Assembly (NCBI GenBank): GCA_003184365.1
Contig: NKYR01000078.1
Span: 126,285-190,284 of the forward strand
Source: Evernia prunastri
Taxonomy: Eukaryota; Ascomycota; Lecanoromycetes; Lecanorales; Parmeliaceae
Length of the DNA stretch: 64,000 nt
Direction: 5' to 3'
Of this stretch, positions 54,729-64,000 are shown one piece after another (the stretch's first letter is position 1; each line of letters begins with the position of its first letter). Under the pieces are notes generated by a model, which searched no databases, was not told the origin of the DNA, and was given only the letters and a program-made list of their open reading frames with translations. The translations under genes and the position numbers were made by a program.

Positions 54729-56055
54729 GTTTGTTCCGGTGTGATGGTGTTTGGGATCTCAAGGGTATCAGGTGAGGTTGAGTGAGCTGAGATAAGTCTG
54801 TGTTTAGACTGTGATATTGTGGCTGCTCTTATAATGGGTAATGGGTAAAGAGAAGGATGGGCGGCGACAGACTCGTTTTTGAAGTAGATGTTGGAAAGGA
54901 AGCACTTACGCAGAGTAAACAGTGAGATGGGCAGGAGCGTTCGAACTTTCTTTCGGGAGAGCAAAGAAGAACAAGCCTGTAATGGTACCTTCCTCCGACA
55001 CATTTATGCGGTTTTTTTGTAACGTCGACCACGATAAGACTTAGAGACTCCTCGTTACTGCGAAGAGCCTTGTTTCCTTGTCGACGCTTAATGACTCGTA
55101 TCGTAGAAATCGTATCCGCTGCCGTCCTTGCACTTTTCATATCCCCTTTTGTAGCCATAGTATCAACTCAAACTACAAGCAATTGAAGCGAACCCTGGAT
55201 CCTTTGCACACGGACTTGTAAAGTACAAGATGCATTGAAATTACTCAGTTCTATAGGATGTGAGTCAGCGTAAGATTAGAATTAGTCCTTATGATTTGCC
55301 CTTCGGGACTCGATGACTATTTGTGTGCCCAATGGTCCCATGAATACGGAGGCCTACACGAGAATCCCCGGACGTTAAGATCTCAGATAGCGCCCCGTCT
55401 GAAGAGTAACGCTTAGCCTTTCTTCAGAATTGCGTCTGAACGCAGCGAAACCGAGAGTCCTTGGCATCCCTCCGACCCAATAAGATCCTCTGAAGTTCGA
55501 GCCACGGCTTCACGAAAGGCTTCATGGCACCACACTGTCGGCCGCGGATGCTTCTAGAAGTTGATGATCGTACATCCAGATGTCAAAGCTTTCCTTCGAG
55601 AAAGGCCTCTCAGCCTGCGCAATTGAGATCAGATAAATGCAAGCGAAGATGTATTCGATTGAGGCTTTGCAACTTCGGAGGAGAGAAAGAGGGAATATTA
55701 AAAGGGAAGGAAACAAGAGACTTCTCCATGCCGAAAGAAGGCAGGACGACCTAGATCATCCTCGGCAGTTATTGGCGATGCAGCATTGGCACTACCTTGC
55801 GGGCAATGCGTTCAGGATGACTACCATAGCGATTGCGATTCAATTGATAGCTGGTCTGAAAGCGCGACGCAAGTTCGATACGATCGTACTCTAATTTTCA
55901 CAATCATTGATACTCAGTTGCTAAATTCAAACACATCGCACAAATACCTCGCTAGTGTACAAATACGAGGCTCCTTTCCCCAGACCTTCTCCACTTTTGC
56001 CATCACGCATAGAACACAACGCTGAAAGTATTTCCGAACGGAGCGTCGATCTGAA
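54729..56055. other. Intergenic, no gene supported
   Basis: Several frames of 60-110 aa overlap on both strands with no recognisable content, including a minus-strand ATG frame at 54829-55158. Confidence 0.35.
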
Positions 56056-56655
56056 TCGTCAAATTGTTCTAGGCGACACAAAAGCTTCCAACATCTGATC
56101 GCAAAGAGTACGATGCAAACAAAAGGCAGATATGTTGTATCATGGGCTGGACTTCCAGACTTTGGCAGCTTGTGGTCGGATCTGAAAGTCTCGAACAACT
56201 GGCATAGCGGCATGACCAAATGGACGCCTGAGCATAGTGAAGGTGTCCAATAAGATTACATCAATCAGGCTACAGTTGATGCTAAGCTCGTTGTCGCCAA
56301 TATTAGTGGTATATCTATATCGTGGGGATTGGAATGCCTCTGCGACGCTCTTGAGCGAAGCGATACGGTGCTGGACTTCGAAGTTCCAGCTGCTGAAGAG
56401 TGGCTTGAGATTGCGGGAGACCGGATTTTCGAAGCATCGGATGGTAAAACAGCTGGATATCTGAGGGCGCGAGACTCGTAGAAGTCGGAGGGAGAAGGAC
56501 CGAAGCAGAGATGGTGTTTCTGGAAGCGGCGGCTGCAGTCGATGGCTGACAATGAGGAACTCGGCCTGGGGCCTAAGAAAGCTGCGGAGAAAGCTGTTGA
56601 GGCCATGAACAATGTCACTAGATACCTGGTGGACGTTCTGCCTCCGCTTATCTAG
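56056..56655 (+). pseudogene. Remnant of a DUF3632-like fungal protein
   Basis: One frame reads through protein-like sequence (SFQHLIAKSTMQTKGRY, VVSWAGLPDFGSLWSDL, then FEVPAAEEWLEIAGDRIFE and QRWCFWKRRLQSMADNEELG). It ends at TAG 56653-56655. It is interrupted by TAA at 56251-56253 and TAG at 56479-56481. No intron of normal length removes either stop in frame. The W.FW..RL pattern near the end recalls DUF3632 proteins of filamentous fungi; that family call is tentative. Both stops lie where Gln would fit, consistent with C-to-T change. Confidence 0.4.
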
Positions 56656-57105
56656 CAAGACAATATTCATAGCTGAATGAGGGGTATGGCTCTTTGTAGT
56701 TGCGTCATTTGATATTTTACAATGTCCCCGAAGAGAACTCCTGGGCATCCTCTCTCAAGACACTCCGCATCGTGCGATCTACGTAAATTACCAAGTGCGA
56801 TAGAGTAAATACACTAGCTCTTAATCGAGCAAGAAAATATAGCAGAGATATACTACACCATTCCATGATACCTGTAACTTCGTATTCCACGTTATTTTAA
56901 GAGGTGTGGTATCGAGGGTCTTGATATTATATTAGGATGTGATATCCGATACCCGCCCAGACCTCGGCAACAGATTTGTTAGAACAATCACACGATGGTC
57001 AAGGCCTTTCTACGGCCTTTTCATTTGCTGAAGAATGTCTATCGGGACTTTGTAAAGTATCGACTTCATACCATTTGCTCCATCTTCACGTGATAGAATA
57101 TTCGG

Positions 57106-58134
57106 CTAGAGTACTTGTTCGGACAAGATATCTTCTACAAGCCTCCATATCCTTCTTCGATTCCTCAGACCTATTGGAAGATCCCCCAGAACAGCTCTTG
57201 GCTCGTGCAGAGTAACCTGAGCCAATTGACGGACAAGCAGCTCCCAATTCCATTCCTGTCCAGGCGGCTTGGATGCTTCTTTGCGTGCAACGGCATCTGG
57301 TTCGATGTCCCATAGCCATGGGAAATGATCTCGTACAAGTGACTCGCGCCAAACGTCGGGGGAGCTCTGGGCTGTGCATTCCAAAGATAGGTTTGTGGGT
57401 TGAGGAAGCTCAGAGGGCTCCATAAAAGCAGAATCCAGTTCTGCCACAGATATGGTTTGCAGTTGTGCCAGACACAACTCCGTCAAGTCTGGTATATCTT
57501 CAGGGTCTGCTTCGAAAAGCTGAAAACAATCAGTACAGCCAACAAGCAAGAAAAGCGCAGAATAATTACCATCGACTCAGCCCGCAACTCAGGATCATTG
57601 CCGGGCTGCCACACCAGTTCTTGAAACCGCCAGATTCCGCCATAAGCCTGGGCGTTGTAGATGTTACAGATCGGTCCGAATTTATCCTCACTGGCTTTCT
57701 CGAAAAGGCTGTTCAGAACAAGCCACATGTGCCGCATCGATTCATCTACGCTCCTGTGAGATGCAGCTTCATGGGAAGCCATTACTCTCTTCGCAAGGGA
57801 AACACATTTCTCGTGACAAGGTATATACAGTGGCCTTGGTGATGGTACGATGGAGCTAGACTTGTCAAATGCAGTGATGGGTTCAGCGTTTTTCAAGAGC
57901 TCGAAATATGGACCGCCTTTGTTCCTGGCGGCAAATTCGCGGATCTCGGTGTTTGGAAATTCGTTGCTCGAGTGCAACAGCACTGCTTGCGAGAGCCAGC
58001 TGCGGTCAAGCTGATTTAAATTGTCAGTATAGATCAAAAGCTTGGGGGTAGTATAGTGAGTCATCTACATCAGGATCCTCGATTGGACCGCCACAGAGGG
58101 CGCAATAGGTTGTGTACTCGTTTATGAAGGTCAT
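57106..58134 (-). CDS. Conserved fungal protein of unknown function, N-terminal CxxC
   Basis: Exons 58069-58134, 57570-58010 and 57106-57519 give 306 aa. The start MTFINEYTTYCALCGGPI has a CxxC typical of a fungal family that opens with a short metal-binding-like segment. WLSQAVLL then leads to a Cys/His stretch around YIPCHEKCVSLAKRVM. Splicing joins PD to LDRSW and ESM to LFEADPEDIPDLTE. The C-terminal WRESLVRDHFPWLWDIE and RNRRRIWRLVEDIL blocks also fit the F-box-linked family in which they recur. The F-box itself is not seen. Function is unknown. Confidence 0.78.
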
Positions 58135-58629
58135 CGGAGCCGATCTCACTGTCTTTTGAATAAGGAGTTCGATTTTCTTATACTGTGATACAGGACAGCT
58201 GTCGCCTGTTGATCATATAGTGAAGCAAAAATTATCTAATCTCCGAGAAGGAAAATGGGTTGTATCAAGTTCGCGCTGTTTTCAGCTCACACAACGTTTT
58301 CTCGGAGAAGCATTCTTCCGGCACAGCGTCATTACACCGCCACGGGCTTACGAGTAATAACAAGAAACTTCCGAAACAGAGTCTGCAATCCAATGTTACA
58401 GCCGGCATCAAGATTCCTTATGATCCGATCTGAACAATGGAAGTCTGACAAGCGGCAAGTTCCGAATGGCAGTAAGGTACTTCTCTCACTCTGCACCGTC
58501 AGTCCTAAATTCACACTTGAAACAGTCAGGATGAAAAAGTAAGTTTCACAAGACGATTATGTTGTACGTAGTACAACATGCTTCATGGTGCTGTAGTGCT
58601 GCGGTATCGCGTTTTCTAAATTTAGCGTA
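58135..58629. other. Upstream region, no gene supported
   Basis: A 95-aa frame at 58255-58542 begins with ATG but has no recognisable features. Confidence 0.4.
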
Positions 58630-59003
58630 TTCACAATCCTCTGCAATGCTTGGCGTTGGAAATCCGACACCACCCCCATAGATTTCTGTACTGTAGCCAT
58701 AGCATCTTCCCACAAATCTCAATAAATATATTAGTAGAAAATAGTTTTTAAGTAACTATAGAAGGCTTTTAATTGAGATAAAGAAGATGCTCGACTTTAG
58801 ATTAGTCTTAATAGAAATATTAATAAGAAGCGATATAGCAACTCAATTGAGATGACTGATTAGACGAAGTTTATATGACTTCAATTTTATCACTTTTTGT
58901 GATATTTGATGGCTGATATTTGGGAGGATGCTATGGCTACAGTACAGAAATCTATGGGGGTGGTGTCGGATTTCCAACGCCAAGCATTGCAGAGGATTGT
59001 GAC
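58630..59003. mobile_element. MITE with ~85-bp inverted repeats and TA target duplication
   Basis: The left arm from TCACAATCCTCTGCAATGC (58631) is the near-perfect complement of the right arm ending at 59002, for about 85 bp. The arms differ at one base in GCATCTTCC/GCATCCTCC before they diverge. TA flanks both sides (58628-58629, 59004-59005). The interior of about 200 bp is extremely AT-rich with TATTA/TTAAT runs and has no coding frame. Confidence 0.85.
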
Positions 59004-59860
59004 TAAGCTCCCGGGATGCCTTTATTAATCAAAGACAACAGCCATGATAGTATCATCGGCTCAATCTCTTGTTGAGAACTATTCGAAATCCATCGCCTTT
59101 TCGATGCGGGTGTTCAAAGACTTGCTTGTTCGTACTGTTGCTTTTCGTGCAAGGGTCGACAGGGATGTATGTGGTAACGAAAGGCTGAACGTTGTCCGTC
59201 TGACACGAATATGTAGCTGAGGCCGCTCTGACGACATCGCAACTATGACATTACTACGATGCCATGAAACTGTCATTCCTCCACAGAGTTTCGGAGAAGA
59301 TGACCAAATGTTGGTCGACCGGGCTCGTAAGGATGTAGAGCCGCAATACCGAAAGGAATTTTTATTCATCGCTTGATGTTTCCGGCCCCCACCCATCCTA
59401 ACGTGCTCCATATAACACCCTCACATGTAAAACAAATGTGCCCCAATCCTGCCCGTGCTTGAAGGCGTTGTTTGCAACCTATACGAACAAGAAGTGATTG
59501 CAGGCTAAAAGAAAGAAGTCGGAAGTCATCTCGTTGGTTCTTTTCAAGCTTTTCGTCAACTCGTCTGTTACTTTCGGGCCCTTGGACGAAAACCGCTTGT
59601 GTGTAGTATCAGGATCAGTGGAAGGAAGATGGACGGAGCATGTGCTGAGCCACCGACACTCCACTATCAAACCGACAATGTAAGCCATCAGCGACAGCAA
59701 TGCCTCAAAACGCCTATGCTAGATTCTTTCAAGGTCGACTACTTATTTATGATGTCTCCTCGTATGTTTCCCTTCTTGAAAGTGTCTTACGCTATGTATT
59801 GCAATTTCATTCATTCAGCACAAGTCGGTAGTAAATCGACCTTTTTTGCTCGTCGTTTTG
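59004..59860. other. Intergenic, promoter side of the large secreted-protein gene
   Basis: No supported gene; frames here are short and overlap in several phases. Confidence 0.4.
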
Positions 59861-62800
59861 ATGATGACGCTCATTATATACCTGCTGCCACTTTTCATAG
59901 TCTTGGACTTTGTGGTTTCTCAGAGTGCCCTGCGCTCAAGTGACCCCGCCACGCCTACGTGTCTTCAAGGTCGCCAACGCATTAGTCCAGCCGCTTCGAT
60001 TATAGTTACAGCATTGTCGTCTGCTGTTCCGGACGCCTGCAACCCCACTCTTGAGAGAGGCTCCACTAGCGGCAATCGTTCAATTGAAAAATACCAAGTC
60101 GACTCATTCAACTTCAACATTTCTCGTGCTTTGAGTATTTCTAGCGAAGAAGATTCACATTCAGCCTGTGCCGACACTTTCAATGCAATCATCGCCAGTT
60201 GCGTTCAGACTGCGACAGGTCTTGGGTTCTGGGGTGGATGGATGCTGCAAGGAGCAAATAATTACTCTATATCGAACTTCAATTTCCCTGACAATGGTCT
60301 TGCCAGCCCCTCGTTATCTATACGAGAATCTTTATCGGGCTTCTCAGGCACTGGACAACCAACGTCGCGATCGATCTTAGGTACTAATGGCAGCCCGTCT
60401 TCAGGTATGCCAGACTACCCATCCTTCTCCTCAGCGTGGTCCTATAGTTGGAAAAGTTCAACTACGTCAGCATCAAATTATGATTCATCTTCTGGAAGCA
60501 GCACTAGCGCAATTCGTTTGACCCGTTCGAACGCTTCAACTAGTTTTGTGCATACCCGCAGCGCAAGCAGACTAGGTGTAGCACCAGGCTCCGGACTAAT
60601 TACATCTGATTCAAGCCCAACAAAAGCTGGCACTGCATACGGTTCGGGGAGCACAATAACCACGTCAAGCATAGGTGGATCCGGAAAAGCATCTGGTTTG
60701 GGTATGGGTGCTGGTGGTACAGGCTCTGCAGGTTCACTTGCAGCGGTATCCTCCCGCAAAATTTCAGCTGGACAGGCCGTACTGAGCAGTTTGTCCTTAT
60801 ACTCCAAGAGTTTAAGTTCGCCATCACTCGCCACTGGACAGGCCCCTACCACAGCTATATCATCAGGACTATCTGCGCGTATGACTAACACAACGAATCC
60901 CACGAATGCCCCTGCGTCTGCTGGCGGCAATCCCGGACCCACGTCAACCGCACGGAGCCTCACGTCCTCACCCACACTGGCAACAACTCTTACCGCTCTC
61001 CCATCTTTTACGTTACCGCCAAGCGGAATCAATGTATCTCCTAGCGGTACTACTGCCTCCAGTGAAGGCGTCCTATTTGGCGGGCTGCTGTTCTCACTTT
61101 CAAAGAGTATTCATGGCATTGATCTGACGATTCCCACGATCAAGGCAGCGATTATAAAAGACGTCGAGGATACTATCAGCAAAGCCACAGACCTTTTTGA
61201 TGACTTTGGTGGTAAAGATATTACAGAGTCCTGCAGTGGGGGTACGAAGGTGAAGAGGCTGTCAAATCCATTCACAGGCCTGGAGAATCTAGCAGGAGAT
61301 ATCACTAAGATCGTAGGTTGTGCTGAGGAGGTTCTGAACTCATTGAAAGACAACCTCGATAAAGATACACCTGATCCTGACCTGACGGACGATCTCCTCG
61401 AGGACCTAAGCGCTTTGGCTGAGGAGACAGATCCTGATGATGACCCATCCAAATCAGCTTCGGAAAATATCGCTTCGCAAACAGCCAGCGCCAAAAGCAA
61501 CTCTTCACCATCTTCCGGTACTATTTCTTCCGCCTCTTCATCTTTCACATCTTCCTCGAGCTCAGCTGGTGGTTGTACTGGATGCTGTCCAACCGACATA
61601 CCAACGCTCCCTACAGATGGTACGCCGGCCGTCACTGCTGCTCCAACCGATTTCGATACACTTGACAAAAGAGTCGTGCCAGAGCGATTTCAACGAATGG
61701 CGAAACGAAGGCCGGACGCCCCAATTCCTAAGATCAATGGCTGCATCCTGAAAACGCCAAATAGTTGGCCAGTCACTACACCTGCATACCCTGGAGGTTA
61801 CGAATTCTGGAGCTCTGAAACAGCTGGTATCCTTGGCACGCTCACGACAGTCTCGCGGTATTACAGAAGTACTACGTTTGGTGCTCCGGCATGCACCCCT
61901 ACCATCACACAAATCAACGCGCATCAATGGACATTTCCGCAAAGCGGGCAAAACGTGCCTGAGAACGACAAAGTCTCTGTCGACCATGCGTATGAAATTG
62001 GCTTCCTTAAGAGCTTCATGGAGTCTATTATTGATCAATCAAATGGTATCCCTTGTTCGGCCGCGAATGATCAGTTCTTTGATACGGGAAGTTGCGCAGA
62101 CAACCGCTTACAGCCAATTTTCGGTTCCCTTCCAAGCTATGCTAATCCTGACTTCATTGCCATGTCTCAATGGCTGAACGGAGATGCTAAAGGCTGGGTA
62201 AGTGACCATACTCTGTATAGCTATGGACTGCCAGGGCTATGGCTTATATCCTTGAGATGTATGTTGATCGCGTGTCTAGGTCCTCGGGCCAACCTTCGAT
62301 CCTCAATTAGGTGGGGCTCTTACTCCCGGTAGCAAAGTCAGAGCATTCGACAACTGGCAACAAGCAATCAGAAAGATCACGAACAAAATGAGGCTTGCAC
62401 AAATTCTGGTAGAGGCGGCCCTCATCATCAACGCGGATGATACTGTCACTCGAATGCAGAAGACTAATAACCGCATTTACGCAGCATTGTCAGTCCTCCA
62501 CCTTTAAGCATATAATTCCCTAAATACTGACCCTAACACAGCCAGAACCTTGATACCTATTTAAGCCAGCATCCAGGCCTTCCTCGAGCAAATTTCGGCT
62601 GGGCCAGCCATTACAAGACTTACATGGATAACTACGTGAATTATAGGAACGGAGCTTCGGCGAGATTACTCCCAGGTCTGCTCGCAAATGTAGGATTGGA
62701 CCTCACCGTCGCAAACAACAACGCTGGCAAGGTGCAGGCCACCTGGGACCAGTGGAACAACCTATACAATGCCATGAGGACGTATTACGGCGCACAAGGC

Positions 62801-63312
62801 AATGGCGCCGGACATATTAATTGGGCTATCAATTGGGAATGGAATGCAAACAATGTCAAACGCGACGAGATCGACAACGCTATGGAGAAGCGTCAAGCAT
62901 GTCCGCGCCCTACGAGCCCCTCCGGTGGCACGGGTCCTACAGGCACTCTTCCCAGCATCGCTACACCTAGAGGTGGTAGTACAGCTACTAGTCCCAGCAT
63001 TTCGACCGCTGTTACTGGTACAGAGGGCAGTCTACCTTCCGACTCCTCTGCAGTCGCGAGCTCAACGATACCTACTTCGACAGGCCCTGCACCTACTTTC
63101 GCGTTCACTTGCACAACGAATCCGTAATTACCCCCCATTCTCTGGCTTCTCATCCAAGATACTTGCTGACTGAAAGCATTTACAGAAAACCTGAGGATCC
63201 GGAGTACCCGTGTCACTGTAGCGATGGCCTAGATTACTGCAACGCTTCCGGGCCATGCGAGTCGTTTACCTCTCCCCCTCCCGGGGAAAACTGTTGCTTG
63301 GATTGCTTCTGA
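59861..63312 (+). CDS. Large secreted Ser/Thr-rich protein, function unknown
   Basis: Exons 59861-62197, 62280-62488, 62542-63123 and 63186-63312 give 1084 aa. ATG 59861 begins a signal sequence (MMTLIIYLLPLFIVLDFVVSQ). A short Cys-containing N-domain (ACADTFNAIIASC-type, GFWGGWMLQG) precedes about 250 residues of Ser/Thr/Gly-rich linker, expected to be O-glycosylated. A second ordered region (ESCSGGTKVKRL...VGCAEEVL) is followed by a Ser run and a CTGCCPTD cluster. The longest ordered region (about residues 620-940) has YPGGYEFWSSETAGILGT, QWTFPQSGQNVPENDK, VDHAYEIGFLKSF, GWASHYKTYM and WEWNANNV. After another linker the last exon adds CHC..GLDYC...GPC...NCCLDCF. No catalytic motif is recognised. 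The four exons splice cleanly in frame. Confidence 0.8.
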
Positions 63313-64000
63313 TTTGCGTACACTTGCTAGATTTATTGCAGGGTACTGTAGCGTAAGGATTAGGCAGGTGTACTCAATACGACTCTCCTTACTGTACGTC
63401 TCGGGATGAAATTCAAAACAATAAATAAAAGAGGACACGTAGCGGGTCAAAAGAACCAAAATTATGGGTGCTGCTCGAAATCTTTCTGAAGATTGAAAAC
63501 CTCTTCTCGAAAGAAAAGAATCTGAAAGAAGGCGGTCTTTTGCAAAAAAAAAACGTAGATGACTCCGGCTGAATAACTACAAAATTCAATCCCGCGGAGT
63601 GACTTCTGACAACGAGGAGGGAGGCACAATTGGGAGTAAAAGAAGTCGAGCTGATGTAACGGTAAACGGGCCTGGATGAACGGGCGGTGGAAGAAAGGCA
63701 GAATGTTCACTTTGACAGCTTCCTGTCATTAGGATAGCCGATCTGCGTAGGGTAGAGCGTAACGAACAGTCATGTTACGGCTGCTTGAGAAATGAAGTAA
63801 TACTATCGCGAGGGTACTTTACAGAGTCGTCCGCCTGGTACCGCCGTACTTGAGGTCGGGATTTGGGCTTGGCGCGCGTTAGCGTTAGGAGGGATCGCTT
63901 CTGTTAAAATTATATGGTGTGATATGACTTGATTATTTTTACTACTTTTCTGGAGAAGGATATCCTTCTCCTTATATGGCCAATATGTCTATGTTGCCAC
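63313..64000. other. Window end, no gene seen
   Basis: The 3' flank of the large secreted-protein gene. It contains an A9 run at about 63545-63553 and no supported coding region. Confidence 0.4.

Noticed and set aside
54829..55158. 109-aa minus-strand ATG frame upstream of the DUF4259-like gene
   Set aside because: No recognisable content; it probably lies in 5' flanking sequence.
58255..58542. 95-aa plus-strand ATG frame before the third MITE
   Set aside because: No domain, biased composition or splice partner.

Overview
This window is eukaryotic and comes from a filamentous ascomycete (Pezizomycotina). The genes carry many short GT-AG introns of roughly 50-140 nt with CTRAC-like branch points. 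Several protein types are typical of that group: a RID-type DNA methyltransferase, DUF3632-like and NACHT/ankyrin remnants, and cysteine-rich secreted proteins. I cannot place it below subphylum with confidence.

Layout. 1-25.3 kb is mostly conserved housekeeping: a cut-off C-terminus, SYM1 (Mpv17 family), NPT1 (nicotinate phosphoribosyltransferase), a secreted proline-repeat protein, a RID-like DNA methyltransferase, the Pol I factor RRN9, the SAC1 phosphoinositide phosphatase, a Rab5 GTPase, a folylpolyglutamate synthase (FPGS) paralogue, SAR1, Pescadillo/NOP7 and a second, canonical FPGS. 25.3-30.9 kb is sparse, with a CxC-rich secreted protein and an 875-bp non-autonomous DNA transposon with a TATC target duplication. 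31.0-38.6 kb is the most interesting block: two amidoligase_2-type ligases and two gamma-glutamylcyclotransferase (GGCT)-type proteins form two divergent ligase/cyclotransferase pairs in mirror-image order. 39.7-64 kb is accessory: a small secreted Cys-rich protein, a CAGTG-ended TA-duplicating MITE, an acyltransferase-3 membrane protein, a decayed NACHT/ankyrin gene, a fungal single-TM protein, a secreted unknown, an atypical kinase, a DUF4259-like protein, a DUF3632-like pseudogene, an unknown fungal-family protein, a third MITE and a 1084-aa secreted Ser/Thr-rich protein.

How parts may work together. SAR1, Rab5 and SAC1 all serve membrane traffic. NOP7 and RRN9 both serve ribosome production. 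These are co-located, not an operon. The amidoligase/GGCT pairs look like a make-and-break gamma-glutamyl (or related amide) system, an inference from family chemistry and from the duplicated divergent layout. The RID-like methyltransferase, AT-rich MITE interiors and the stop codons in two decayed genes fit a genome shaped by repeat-induced point mutation, but that needs a whole-genome test.

Gene models were built by hand from splice signals and reading frame. Exon coordinates are given in each entry. No tRNA, rRNA or CRISPR was recognised.
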